NCBI RefSeq assembly: GCF_001428605.1
Contig: NZ_LMID01000001.1
Coordinates: forward strand, 1,185,372-1,249,371
Direction: 5' to 3'
Length of the DNA: 64,000 nt
From: Sphingomonas sp. Root720
Lineage (GTDB): Bacteria > Pseudomonadota > Alphaproteobacteria > Sphingomonadales > Sphingomonadaceae
Under the pieces are notes generated by a model, which saw only the letters and a list, made by a program, of their open reading frames with translations, was not told the DNA's origin and made no database searches. The position numbers were made by a program, and so were the translations under genes. Positions 51,719-61,624 of this stretch are shown here, piece by piece (the first letter of the stretch is position 1; each line of letters opens with the position of its first letter).

Positions 51719-52054
51719 GTCCTTTCCTCCCGCCAATGCGTTTTTATCTTCTGAACCGTGCGACGAGGTCTGCGCGGAACATCCGCCGTCATGGTCAGGC
51801 GGAGACTACATCCAGGAAAAATCGGCGAGCCATAGTAGTGCGGAAGGGGGAGGCATCTTGGTGTTATGGCCCGACCCACCAACATGTTGGTCTAGGGGCC
51901 TGCGAAAGGGACTGTACCCGCGCCTCACTGGCAGCTGAATGCTCTCGAACTAGGCCCACGCCATCATCGTAAATGATGGAAGGGGGAAAGGAATTTGAGA
52001 CCGACGGCGCCACAGTCGGTGTTTGGCAAAGCAATGAATTCAGTGGAGGTGACC
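51719..52054. promoter_or_regulatory. Divergent intergenic region with two dyads
   Basis: 336 bases between the TonB receptor and the aldehyde dehydrogenase. It contains the perfect palindrome ACCAACATGTTGGT (51878-51891) and the dyad CCATCAT-cgtaa-ATGATGG (51961-51979). Both are candidate operators for a regulator not identified. No gene is seen in it. Confidence 0.5.
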
Positions 52055-53497
52055 ATGCTTAAAAACGCCAATTTCATCGCAGGCCGCCCGGTGCCGGCTG
52101 CCAGTGGTGGGACATTGCCGGTTCATGATCCCGCCAGTGGGGATTGCTATGCTCAAATCGCCGATAGCGACGCGGAGGATATCGACCTTGCGGTCGCGGC
52201 CGCAAGACGGGCTTTGGAGCACGGCCCCTGGGGTCTCATGTCTGCGATGGACCGAGGCCGAATCCTGAGCCGTTTCTCACAACATATCGAAGCCCGTTCG
52301 GCCGAGCTCGCCGCGATCGAGGCAAAGGACACCGGGAAACCGCTCTCCACGGCGGTGGCCGACATCGCCGCGCTGGCCCGTTATTTCGAGTTCTTCGGCG
52401 GGGCCGCTGACAAAATGCATGGCGAAATCATTCCCTATACGCCCGACCATCTCGTGCTGCTGTCGCGTGAGCCGATGGGTGTGACCGGACATATACTGCC
52501 TTGGAACTACCCGGCACAGATGTTCGGTCGCTCGCTCGCACCGGCCCTCGCCATGGGGAACACGACTGTGCTCAAGCCCGCCGAGGAAGCTTGCGCCAGC
52601 ATATTACGCCTGGCGGAAATCGCCAGTGAAGCAGGCCTGCCCGAAGGCGCCCTGAATATCGTCACTGGCCGGGGGGCAACGGCTGGGGCGGCGCTGGCGG
52701 CACATCCGGGCGTCGATTTCATTTCCTTCACGGGCTCTCCGCCGGTCGGACAGATCATTCAGAAGCTCGCGGCGGACCATTTCATCGGTTGCTCGCTGGA
52801 GCTCGGCGGTAAATCCCCGCAACTGGTCTTCGAGGATGCAAATCTGGACGCGGCATTGCCGATCATCCTGCGCGCGATCATTCAAAATGGGGGACAGACC
52901 TGTTCGGCGGGAAGCCGACTGCTCGTGCAACGTTCCATCTGCGCGACGGTGAGCGAGCGTTTGGTTCCGGCGTTCAATGCCGTTCGCGTCGGGCTGTCCG
53001 ATCAGGATCTGGATTGTGGCCCGATGATTACACGCGCTCAGCAGCTGCGTGTCCTCGGCTTCATCGATCGGGCTCGCCGGGACGGGATACCGCTCCTCGC
53101 GGAAGGGCGAATTGATCCCAAGGTGCCGGACAGCGGCTATTTCGTGACGCCTGCCTTGTTCGGACCGGTGCCCCGCGATCATGAGCTTGCCCGCGAGGAG
53201 GTTTTCGGACCAGTGCTCAGCCTCATCCCGTTTGACGATGAAGCTGATGCGATCTCTCTTGCCAACGCGACGGAATATGGCTTGGTCGCCGGTGTCTGGA
53301 CCCGCGACGGGGCACGACAAATCCGAGTATCCAAGGCTCTTCGTGCCGGTCAGGTCTTTGTCAATTGCTATGGCGCTGGGGCAGGTGTCGAACTGCCCTT
53401 TGGTGGAAGCGGCAAGAGCGGACACGGACGGGAAAAAGGCCTGGTGTCCCTTCTCGAATTTTCAAAAACCAAGACGACCGTGATCCATCATGGTTGA
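52055..53497 (+). CDS. NAD(P)-dependent aldehyde dehydrogenase
   Basis: A 480-residue enzyme with Glu in SLELGGKSPQLVFED and catalytic Cys in NGGQTCSAGSRLLV, plus HILPWNYPAQMFGRSLAPA. ATG 52055 is chosen for its GGAGG ribosome site; the frame is open further upstream. It could oxidise an aldehyde from the neighbouring pathway, including succinic semialdehyde from HpaI (inference). Confidence 0.9.
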   Translation: MLKNANFIAGRPVPAASGGTLPVHDPASGDCYAQIADSDAEDIDLAVAAARRALEHGPWGLMSAMDRGRILSRFSQHIEARSAELAAIEAKDTGKPLSTAVADIAALARYFEFFGGAADKMHGEIIPYTPDHLVLLSREPMGVTGHILPWNYPAQMFGRSLAPALAMGNTTVLKPAEEACASILRLAEIASEAGLPEGALNIVTGRGATAGAALAAHPGVDFISFTGSPPVGQIIQKLAADHFIGCSLELGGKSPQLVFEDANLDAALPIILRAIIQNGGQTCSAGSRLLVQRSICATVSERLVPAFNAVRVGLSDQDLDCGPMITRAQQLRVLGFIDRARRDGIPLLAEGRIDPKVPDSGYFVTPALFGPVPRDHELAREEVFGPVLSLIPFDDEADAISLANATEYGLVAGVWTRDGARQIRVSKALRAGQVFVNCYGAGAGVELPFGGSGKSGHGREKGLVSLLEFSKTKTTVIHHG

Positions 53498-53510
53498 GGG
53501 TTCGAGAGCC

Positions 53511-55151
53511 TTACCGCTTCGTCCCCGAAGGGAAGTAGATCGGTGATCGGTCCCAGAAATCGCAATGATGAATCAAGCGCGCGCTACCGGACATTTCTGG
53601 TCTGCGTTGGAGCATCATGAGGGATCTTCCCGATCCATAGTGTTTCCATCGACGATCTCCCCGGGGATGCGGAGTTCCGCTTCTCGCGAAAGCAGCTACA
53701 TAGCCCATGACGATGCGCGACAGTTTTTCATCCTCGCCCATCAGTGGTCGCCCGTCCTTATCGACCCCAAATATATAGGGCAGTTCGGAGCCGTGGTGCG
53801 GATCGCTGTCGTGTAGGCGAGTGCCGGGAGCGAGGGACCATGCCTGTCGAGAAGGACTCTGCGTGAATTCAAACCCATAGACGGTGCCTCGCTTCGCGAG
53901 CGCCTGACGAAGCCACTCATTCTGGCAGAACATTACGCCATCGGTCATGGCATTGGCGAATTGTCGCTCGGCGTCCGCGGCATCAGTCACCGGATATCGA
54001 TGCAGAACCTCGGGAGCGAACCCCTTGAACCAGCTCCGCAACTCCGCTGGATAAACGGATCGGTCGAGCTGAAGAGCCGCGACGAGGAGATCCAGATCGC
54101 GTCGTGCCGTGCCGACCATCACCGGCGCATGGTTGATCCGTCCCTCACGGATCGCCGTCATTGGCTGAACAGGGATATCCACTCCATCGCGCACTGGCAT
54201 GGGCACGAAGATGCTGGTCGGAAGCAGTGATGCGAGCTTCAGGAAAGCGGCAATGGGCGTAGCCCGCAGGCAACTGGCGACGTCGAGAGCCTGATCGCAA
54301 TGAACGGCCCGCACGACGGCCGCCCCCTGGGGCTGAGCCCCGCTGACATCAACGGCGGGGCCCGCCGCAGCAGGCGGGGTACTGATGATGATCGCGCGAT
54401 GAAAAAGCCCGGCGCTTCCTGGCGCGACCAAATGATTCAAGACCGAAAAGCCACCGGCTGATTGTCCCAATATCGTGACATTGTGCGGCGAGCCGCCGAA
54501 GGTCATGATATGGCGTTGTACCCAGCGAAGCGCTGCCTGCTGGTCCAGAAAGCCGTAATTGCCAGACCGCCCCGCCGGATCGTCGGCATCGAGCGCCGGG
54601 TGGCTCAGGAATCCGAGGACACCGAGACGGTAATTCACCGTCACCACGACGGTACCCGTTCGTTGCGCCAGAAGCTTGCCGTCGTAGATCGGCATCTGGA
54701 TTGCACCCTCGTTGAACCCCCCGCCGGGGAATATGACGATTACTGGCCGCCTTCCATCGATTGGCTTTCGCGCCGCGTAGATATTGAGCTGGAGACAGTC
54801 CTCACTCGTCAAAGCGGCATTAACTCCCGACAATTGCGGACAAGCTGCAGGCTTGGTGACGACGGGCTCCCCTGGAGGCAGAGCTCTCGGCGCGCGGAAT
54901 CGGAGATTTCCGACCGGAGGCTCTGCGTACCGAATGCCGAGATGGGAAATCAGGGAATCCGGGATGGAAATATTATTATCTGTTGAGGCGGTGGCCACAG
55001 CACCAAGGGACGCAAATCGAGGCCCCGGTTCAACCGGAGCGATCGACAAACAGACCAGCGCGAAAAGGACCTGCAGGCGCCTGCGAGCCCGCAAAGCCGA
55101 CGCCCCTCTTTGGTCCGGTCCACTCCGACGTTCGGCCAACAGCGAGCCCAT
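53511..55151 (-). CDS. Type-B carboxylesterase, exported
   Basis: A 546-residue alpha/beta hydrolase with the nucleophile elbow VTILGQSAGGFSV, an oxyanion loop IVIFPGGGFNEG and the C-terminal catalytic His in DPHHGSELPYIFGV. An N-terminal hydrophobic stretch (LQVLFALVCLSIAPV) suggests export. ATG 55151 follows GGAGGAAAGGCCT. Between two TonB receptor genes, it could hydrolyse an ester before or after uptake (inference). Confidence 0.87.
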   Translation of the reverse strand: MGSLLAERRSGPDQRGASALRARRRLQVLFALVCLSIAPVEPGPRFASLGAVATASTDNNISIPDSLISHLGIRYAEPPVGNLRFRAPRALPPGEPVVTKPAACPQLSGVNAALTSEDCLQLNIYAARKPIDGRRPVIVIFPGGGFNEGAIQMPIYDGKLLAQRTGTVVVTVNYRLGVLGFLSHPALDADDPAGRSGNYGFLDQQAALRWVQRHIMTFGGSPHNVTILGQSAGGFSVLNHLVAPGSAGLFHRAIIISTPPAAAGPAVDVSGAQPQGAAVVRAVHCDQALDVASCLRATPIAAFLKLASLLPTSIFVPMPVRDGVDIPVQPMTAIREGRINHAPVMVGTARRDLDLLVAALQLDRSVYPAELRSWFKGFAPEVLHRYPVTDAADAERQFANAMTDGVMFCQNEWLRQALAKRGTVYGFEFTQSPSRQAWSLAPGTRLHDSDPHHGSELPYIFGVDKDGRPLMGEDEKLSRIVMGYVAAFARSGTPHPRGDRRWKHYGSGRSLMMLQRRPEMSGSARLIHHCDFWDRSPIYFPSGTKR

Positions 55152-55424
55152 AGGCCTTTCCTCCCGAAACCAGGAGGCTGACTGCAACGATCGAGCCGCG
55201 GCCATACCTCGATCGCGGTATTCCGAAGCGGGAACGAACATGCCTTCGTCGCCCTTCCCCCCGATATTGGGCAGCCGGCACGTCCAGACACCGATGAACG
55301 TGCGTAAAATCACTTATTCGAGGGAGTGCATCAAAACGCAGTCCCAAGGAAGTTTAGATGCCGAAATCAAGCCGAAGCTGATTCGAGCCCACCAGCAGCT
55401 ATTTTCGGGCCATAGGGGGAAAAT

Positions 55425-57785
55425 ATGACGAACCAAACACCGAACAGGGATTTCCGCAGGAGGCATTTCCGAGCACTCCGCGCCTATCTGATTGGCGGCG
55501 CGCTCTGCGGCGCGATGACGAGCAGCATGGCGCTCGCTCAGGAAGCGGCGCCTCAACCTGTTGAATCTGCCGAGGCCGGCTTGGGGGAGATCGTCGTCAC
55601 CGCGCAGAAGCGATCTGAAAATGTACAGAGAGTTCCGGTCGCGATCACCGTCGTCGACAGCAAGATGCTGGCCGATCGGCAGATCAAATCGCTCTTGGAT
55701 CTTTCCGGCAATCTGCCGGCGTTCAAAGTCTCCATGTCGTCGCCTGCCAACCGGATTTTCCTGCGCGGCATAGGATCGGGCGGCAACGGATCGTTCGAGC
55801 AGTCGGTGGGTACCTTCGTCGACGGCATCTATTTCGGACGGGCGAAATCGACCGAATCCAATTTCTTCGACATCGAGCGGATCGAACTGCTGAAGGGACC
55901 GCAATCGACCTATTTCGGCAACAGCGCGATAGCGGGTGTGCTCAACATCACGACCAAAATGCCCGGCAAGGTTGCCGAAGGCTTCGCGCGGGCGCTTTAT
56001 GAACCCACCGATGGCGGCTATGCCTTCGAGGCGGGCGCGACCATCCCCCTCAACGCCGCCTTCGCCGTTCGCGTATCAGGCCAAGTCAGCGGCTCCAATG
56101 GCTGGATGTTCGACGAGGGCTATGGCCATAAGGTCGGCGGCGACGACAACAAGGCCGGCCGCGTCATTCTGAGCTACGATCCGGGCACGAACTTCAAGGC
56201 CTGGATCAAGGGTGAGATCGGCAAGGAGCATAACGAGGGCGCGATCATCGGTGAAGGTATTCGCTGTCCTCCGCCCGCGCCTTTCGTGCTCAATCCGACC
56301 AGCTTCTGCGGCATTGCGCTGGCCAACGGCTTCACCAATTACAAACTGGACAATCGGCGCGCGACCACTCCGGGCAAGTTCCTCAACATGACCCGGCAGT
56401 TGGTCACCGCCAACATGCAGCTCGACCTGGGAGGCGTGACGGTGACGTCGGTGACCGGCTTCCAGCATCACAACTATCAAATCTTCTTCGACATCGACAA
56501 TTCACCGGTCGATCTGCTGAGCGCGACCGGGCCCGAGAAGTTCAGCCAGTTCAGCCAGGAGTTGCGGTTCGCGTCGGAGACGGGCGGCACGATCGAGTAT
56601 ATCGGCGGCCTATATTACCAGCACAGCGTCCTCGACCAGTCGACCAATATCGCGTTCTCGTTCCTGGCCCTGCCGCCTGCGCTAGCGTCACTCGCACCAT
56701 TTGGCGACTCGTTCCAGTTCCATGAGCGGGCCGACAGTTATTCGGCCTTCGGCGCCTTGACCTGGAATATCAGCCCCGATCTCAAGGTCACCGGCGGGCT
56801 TCGCGGTACAAAGGTGGTGAAGCATGACACCCAGGATGTCTATTTCGGTCGGGCGAACCTGCCCGACGGGATCGTCCGCGTCACCGGCCCGCTTGCTGCC
56901 ACGGTCAACGCCGTCTTTGGCCCGGCGTTGGGGGTCAATCCAGGCTTCCGGCGGGTGAAAGGCAAATATTCCCATTTGATGCCGTCGGTGAATGCCCAGT
57001 ATCAGATCACCCCCACCGCGATGGCCTACGCCAAATATGCGAACGGGTTCAAGGCGGGCGGCTTCAACGGCTTCGACGCGACCGGTGTGAACCTTCCGTT
57101 CAAGCCGGAGACGGTCAATGCGTTCGAGGTCGGCTTGAAGAGCAAGCTGTTCGATGGGCACGTCCTGTTCAATTTCGACCTCTTCTACAGCAAATATAAG
57201 AACCTGCAGCAGGTCACCACGCAGTTCTCGGGCAACTCGATCCTCAACATCATCCGCAACGTAGACGGCGCGGTTTCGAAAGGTATCGAAGTCGAAGGGC
57301 GTTGGGTGATCGACGAGCATTGGGAGATGGGCGGTACGTTCAGCTATCTGCAGGCCCATTACGGATCCTATCCCAACGGCTCGCCACGGCCGATCGACAC
57401 CCTGAACGGCATCCGTATCCGAGACTATTCGGGTCTGCGGACAGCCTATTCGCCGAAGTATAGCGGCGCCGGCGATATCCAGTTCCACACTCCGGTGGGT
57501 GAGAATCTGGAGTTCCGTGCACGCGGTTCGATCTATTACTCGACCGACTATGTGATCACCGACACGCTCGATCCGGTCCTGACGCAGCATGACTATGCCA
57601 AGCTGGATGCGGTAATCGCGCTCTCCAATCCCGTCGCCGGTTGGGAACTGTCGGTGATCGGCAAGAACCTGACGAACAAGCAACCCTTCATCTGGGGCGC
57701 CGATACCCCGCTGACCGCCGGATCCTATACGGTTAGTCGCGAGAAACCGCGGCAGGTTGCTTTCCAACTGCGCTACTCCTGGTAG
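55425..57785 (+). CDS. TonB-dependent outer-membrane receptor
   Basis: A 786-residue receptor with a signal region (RAYLIGGALCGAMTSSMALA), plug start LGEIVVTAQKRSENVQRVPVA and C-terminal VAFQLRYSW. The gene is divergent from the esterase, 273 bases apart, with a GGGGGAAAAT ribosome site. It resembles the receptor at 49-51.7 kb along its length (for example FEQSVGTFVDGIYFGRAKS against a near-identical stretch there), so the two are paralogues for related compounds. Confidence 0.92.
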   Translation: MTNQTPNRDFRRRHFRALRAYLIGGALCGAMTSSMALAQEAAPQPVESAEAGLGEIVVTAQKRSENVQRVPVAITVVDSKMLADRQIKSLLDLSGNLPAFKVSMSSPANRIFLRGIGSGGNGSFEQSVGTFVDGIYFGRAKSTESNFFDIERIELLKGPQSTYFGNSAIAGVLNITTKMPGKVAEGFARALYEPTDGGYAFEAGATIPLNAAFAVRVSGQVSGSNGWMFDEGYGHKVGGDDNKAGRVILSYDPGTNFKAWIKGEIGKEHNEGAIIGEGIRCPPPAPFVLNPTSFCGIALANGFTNYKLDNRRATTPGKFLNMTRQLVTANMQLDLGGVTVTSVTGFQHHNYQIFFDIDNSPVDLLSATGPEKFSQFSQELRFASETGGTIEYIGGLYYQHSVLDQSTNIAFSFLALPPALASLAPFGDSFQFHERADSYSAFGALTWNISPDLKVTGGLRGTKVVKHDTQDVYFGRANLPDGIVRVTGPLAATVNAVFGPALGVNPGFRRVKGKYSHLMPSVNAQYQITPTAMAYAKYANGFKAGGFNGFDATGVNLPFKPETVNAFEVGLKSKLFDGHVLFNFDLFYSKYKNLQQVTTQFSGNSILNIIRNVDGAVSKGIEVEGRWVIDEHWEMGGTFSYLQAHYGSYPNGSPRPIDTLNGIRIRDYSGLRTAYSPKYSGAGDIQFHTPVGENLEFRARGSIYYSTDYVITDTLDPVLTQHDYAKLDAVIALSNPVAGWELSVIGKNLTNKQPFIWGADTPLTAGSYTVSREKPRQVAFQLRYSW

Positions 57786-57803
57786 CGACGTCACATCAAT
57801 TCG

Positions 57804-57829
57804 GGGGCGGCTGAGGCCGCCCCTTTTTT
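57804..57829 (+). terminator. Terminator or attenuator after the TonB receptor
   Basis: An 8-base stem GGGGCGGC / GCCGCCCC with a 4-base loop, followed by TTTTTT. It lies 15 bases before the start of the next gene, so it would limit read-through from the receptor into the CmcJ-like gene. Confidence 0.8.
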
Positions 57830-57843
57830 GTCTGGAGCAGCGG

Positions 57844-58650
57844 ATGTTCGCCCCCACGAATGTAGAAGCCATCATTAATTACAGTACGCACGACGCCGAC
57901 CGCCCGCAAATCTATGCGACGGACTATTCCCGCAATCGCGCCGCCTTTTCCCCCCATCGGATGACCATTCACAATGCCAGCTTCAACCTCGACCGTCCCG
58001 ATGTCGATCGCGAAGGATTTGCGCTGGTGCACGCACCGACGAAGGTCACCGATTTCGAGGATCAGGATCAGCGGGCGCAATTATATGTTCCCGAGCTCGA
58101 GGCGGTACTGAAGCAGCTGACCGGTGCCGACGATGTCATCGCCCTTGGACTGGGCGAGTTGAGGCGAGGTACCAAGACGCCGCCAGAGCAGCGCGGAAAC
58201 AGCAACCTGCCCGTCCCATTTGCGCATATCGACGCCAGCGACAGCGGAATCGTCACCCTGCTGGATTATGGCTTCCCCGATCGACCGCGCCATGCACGCC
58301 GCTGGGCCTTCTACAATATATGGCGTGCCCTTTCTCCAGGTCCGTTGGATGAGCCTCTCGCCATTTGCGACGCGCGCTCGGTGAGCCCGATGGATTTACG
58401 CCCCTATGATTCCCATTTTCCGCAAGGGGTGACCCTGGAATCGCTGATGCCCTGCTATAATCCGGCGCATCGCTGGTGCTATTTTCGTGACATGGGCCGC
58501 GACGACCTGCTGATTTTCAAGACCAATGAGAGCGATCCTACGCGCGCCCACCATGTGCTGCACACCGCGTTCGAGGATCCGACCGCCCCCGCCTCCGCCC
58601 CGCCCCGGGTTAGCCTCGAATTGCGGGCTTATGCCTATTGGCTCGACTGA
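57844..58650 (+). CDS. CmcJ/NvfI (AsaB-type) family oxidoreductase
   Basis: A 268-residue protein of the hydroxylase/desaturase family known mainly from fungal secondary metabolism. Seen features: PFAHIDASDSG (H-x-D type), RWAFYNIWRALSPGPLDEPLAICDARSV split over the conserved WRP-like region, and PAHRWCYFRDMGRDDLLIFK. The conserved H-x-D suggests non-heme iron chemistry. Its ribosome site GGAGC lies directly after the hairpin. It is convergent with the SDR gene. The substrate is unknown. Confidence 0.75.
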   Translation: MFAPTNVEAIINYSTHDADRPQIYATDYSRNRAAFSPHRMTIHNASFNLDRPDVDREGFALVHAPTKVTDFEDQDQRAQLYVPELEAVLKQLTGADDVIALGLGELRRGTKTPPEQRGNSNLPVPFAHIDASDSGIVTLLDYGFPDRPRHARRWAFYNIWRALSPGPLDEPLAICDARSVSPMDLRPYDSHFPQGVTLESLMPCYNPAHRWCYFRDMGRDDLLIFKTNESDPTRAHHVLHTAFEDPTAPASAPPRVSLELRAYAYWLD

Positions 58651-58665
58651 ACCGATCGCAAAGCT

Positions 58666-59427
58666 TCAGTAATGAACGAGACCGCCGTCAATGTTGAGAA
58701 GCTGACCGCTCATGAACGCGCTGAGATCGGACACAAGATAGAGCAGACCCCCAAGGAGGTCATCGGGTTCGCCAATCCGGTGAACGATCTGCCCCCCGAC
58801 CATCGCGTGTTCGAATGCCTGGCGGTCGGCCGAGGCCGCCAGTTCGCGGGAACCGTCCGTATTGATGTAGCCGGGCGAGATCGCGTTGACCGTTATCCCC
58901 GTCCCGGCGAGTTCCCGCGATAGCGCGCGGGTGAATGCGATGACGGCACCTTTTGACGTGATGTAGTGAGCGAGGCTCGGCTGCCCTGTGAACACCGTGC
59001 CGGACGTCATATTGATGATACGGCCGCGGCCCTGGGCGCGCATGAAGGGCGCCACGGCGATCGCCGCAAGCCACATTCCCTTGACGTTCACCGCCATGAC
59101 CTCGTCCCAATCCGCTTCATCGATCTGATCGAAGGGAAGCAATTGGCGACGGCCCGTGCTGGCTGCATTATTGACGAGGATATCCGCGCGGCCAGCGATT
59201 TTCAGAACCTCGACAAGGGCGGGCTTGAACCTTGATCCGCTGCTTATATCGACAACGAGCGGCCATGCGGTGCGTCCCAGCGCCTGCACATCCGCCACGG
59301 TTTGATCGCAGGGAGCGACATCGATGACCACAACGTCCGCCCCGAACTCTGCGAGCGCCGTCGCGAAGACACGGCCGATACCGCGTGCCCCGCCGGTGAT
59401 TACAGCAACCTGTCCCGAGAGATCCAT
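58666..59427 (-). CDS. Short-chain dehydrogenase/reductase
   Basis: A 253-residue classical SDR: ITGGARGIGRVFATALAEFG at the N terminus, NNAAS in place of NNAG, Ser in NMTSGTVF, Tyr-x3-Lys in HYITSKGAV, and a C-terminal MSGQLLNIDGG. It oxidises or reduces a secondary alcohol or ketone. It starts 4 bases after the OYE gene and is the last gene of the leuCD-like operon. Confidence 0.92.
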   Translation of the reverse strand: MDLSGQVAVITGGARGIGRVFATALAEFGADVVVIDVAPCDQTVADVQALGRTAWPLVVDISSGSRFKPALVEVLKIAGRADILVNNAASTGRRQLLPFDQIDEADWDEVMAVNVKGMWLAAIAVAPFMRAQGRGRIINMTSGTVFTGQPSLAHYITSKGAVIAFTRALSRELAGTGITVNAISPGYINTDGSRELAASADRQAFEHAMVGGQIVHRIGEPDDLLGGLLYLVSDLSAFMSGQLLNIDGGLVHY

Positions 59428-59431
59428 GGGT

Positions 59432-61498
59432 TCAGCCGATCAGCGCTGTCGGCGGGACGGCGGTCGGCAACAGTGCATCGCGATCACCCTCGAATATCGG
59501 TCGCTTCTCCCATCCCAGCAATTCCCGTCCAGCGAGAAAGCCCTCATAAACCGCATGGTCGGTGGTTCGTGGCGCAAGACAGTCTCCGATCCGATAGAGA
59601 CGGTCGATCCTTCCCTTCAACTTGTAATAGAGGCCATCCGCCGGGTGTCGGGGCGTGCCCAGTACGATCGTATCGATGTCCTCGATCACCACTTCAACAC
59701 CGCTATATAAATTGAAGATCGTCACTGACCGACCATCGATCCGGCGCGCCCAACTGTTCAGGTGCGATTCGAGTCCGTTTCCAAACAGGGCCGTATAAAG
59801 CGGCGGCATGTCGGTCGTGGTCATCGTGCCCGGCAGCAACGCATTCAGTCGCGAGACATGGACGACGTGTGATCCGGCCTCCTGCATCCGCAACGCGGCT
59901 CCGCCGATGCGAAAAGCGCCTTCGTCATCCAGCAGAAGCACCTTCTTTCCGGCTCGCGCCGGTTCTTGAATGGCTTCCCACAGCGTGAGCACATGGGCTT
60001 GTTCGAGCCCAGCGATGCGGGCCGACACCGAGGACCAACCCGATCGGTCGGCATAAGCGCCAGTGGCGAGCAGAACGGCATCCGCGCCAAAGGTCGATAT
60101 GAAGCTTTCGTCGGCGGTAAGGCCCCGCATGATCGTGACGCCCAATCTCGTCAGGTTCCGCTCGAGATCCGTTCGGAGGACATTCCAGCTCGCCCTGCCT
60201 CGCTGGAGGATGTTGATGTTCAGCTGACCGCCGAGCAGCGCCTCGCGTTCGACCAGCGTGACGCGGTGACCTCGTTCGGCCAACCCCTCGGCGGCTTTCA
60301 TGCCGGCGGGCCCACCTCCTATGACCAGCCAAACAGCCGGGGAATCCGCTGGCTTGAGGGTGCCGAGACCGAATATCGCTTCCCGGCCGGCGGCCGGATT
60401 GACGGTGCAGGTCACCGGGGCGCCGCGTATCGCATGTGCGAGGCAGCCTTGATTGCCACGGATGCAGTGGCGGATCTCGTCGGTACGGCCCTCCACGACC
60501 TTGCGAGCGAACTCCGGATCAGCGATCTGGCCGCGCGTGATCGCGACCATGTCCGCCTTGCCCTCGGCCAGGATCGCTTCGGCCATATCGGCATCGTCAA
60601 TGCCACCAACCGCGAAGACCGGAATGTCGGGCAGCGCTTTTTTGAAGCGCGCGAGCTTGTCCAGCAGGAAGCCAGGTGGCGCAAATCCGGTCTGAGCGCC
60701 GACCCAAAACATCGCGCCCTGCCCTGAGCTGGTCGCGATATAATCGATCATCCGATCGTCCACCAGCAAGCGGGCGGCCGCTGCCATCTGGTCGACTTCC
60801 ATCCCTCCCGGCATCTCATCGGAGAGGCTGAGGCGAACTCCGACAACATATTCGGGGCCCACCGCGGCACGCACCGCCGCGATTACTTCACGCGTGATGC
60901 GAAGCCTGTTTTCCAGCGCGCCGCCATAGTTGTCGGCGCGCCGGTTGGTCAGCGGCGTGAGGAAGCTATGCAGCAGATAGCCATGAGCGACGTGTATCTC
61001 GACACCATCCACCCCCGCCTGTTTCGCAAAAACAGCGCCTTCGGCAAATGCGCTGACGACAGCGTTGATTTCCTCGAGCTCGATCGCCTTCGACTGTTCT
61101 CCAGACAGGATCGAGACGGAGCGGGATGGTGCCCACAGCACGCGATAATCATCGGGATTGCTCGTGATCGAGCCGCCGAAATGGTTGAGTTGCAGGAATA
61201 TCCGCGCGTCATGACGGTGGGCAGCCTCGACCGTTGCGCGCAACGGCTGCTGGGCCTCAGGCAGAAATGTGAATGCCACGCCTGGATGGCCACCGCCCAT
61301 CCCGGTCGGATGCACGATATGGTTGCCCAGGGTTAGAAGGCCTATGCCGCCCTTGGCGCGCTCCTCGACATAGGCCCGGTCGCGTTCGGACTCGGCGCCC
61401 CGCCGCGCATAATGGCGGTTGTGCGCGGTTTGCATCAGACGGTTGCGGATCGTCAGGCCATTGATGGTGATCGGACTGGTCAGATGGCGATATTTCAC
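59432..61498 (-). CDS. OYE-type FMN/FAD oxidoreductase
   Basis: A 688-residue enzyme with the OYE barrel (PITINGLTIRNRLMQTAHN, GVEIHVAHGYLLHSFLTPL), an iron-sulfur Cys group (IRHCIRGNQGCLAHAI, CTVNPAAG) and a C-terminal FAD/NAD domain (VIGGGPAGMKAAEGLAERG). It reduces C=C bonds conjugated to a carbonyl. It is a paralogue of the enzyme at 45-47 kb. The next operon gene is the SDR; upstream, 126 bases away, is the lyase gene. Confidence 0.9.
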   Translation of the reverse strand: MKYRHLTSPITINGLTIRNRLMQTAHNRHYARRGAESERDRAYVEERAKGGIGLLTLGNHIVHPTGMGGGHPGVAFTFLPEAQQPLRATVEAAHRHDARIFLQLNHFGGSITSNPDDYRVLWAPSRSVSILSGEQSKAIELEEINAVVSAFAEGAVFAKQAGVDGVEIHVAHGYLLHSFLTPLTNRRADNYGGALENRLRITREVIAAVRAAVGPEYVVGVRLSLSDEMPGGMEVDQMAAAARLLVDDRMIDYIATSSGQGAMFWVGAQTGFAPPGFLLDKLARFKKALPDIPVFAVGGIDDADMAEAILAEGKADMVAITRGQIADPEFARKVVEGRTDEIRHCIRGNQGCLAHAIRGAPVTCTVNPAAGREAIFGLGTLKPADSPAVWLVIGGGPAGMKAAEGLAERGHRVTLVEREALLGGQLNINILQRGRASWNVLRTDLERNLTRLGVTIMRGLTADESFISTFGADAVLLATGAYADRSGWSSVSARIAGLEQAHVLTLWEAIQEPARAGKKVLLLDDEGAFRIGGAALRMQEAGSHVVHVSRLNALLPGTMTTTDMPPLYTALFGNGLESHLNSWARRIDGRSVTIFNLYSGVEVVIEDIDTIVLGTPRHPADGLYYKLKGRIDRLYRIGDCLAPRTTDHAVYEGFLAGRELLGWEKRPIFEGDRDALLPTAVPPTALIG

Positions 61499-61624
61499 GT
61501 GGATGCCGTCCTCTATTGCCTTGGAAAGACGTCAGCACAGGCAATCGTTCGGCTTGCGATCAGCTTGGTGCGGAGACCTGGCATCTTTGGTCCTCTCAAA
61601 CCGCCGTACCGATCGCCCAATCGA

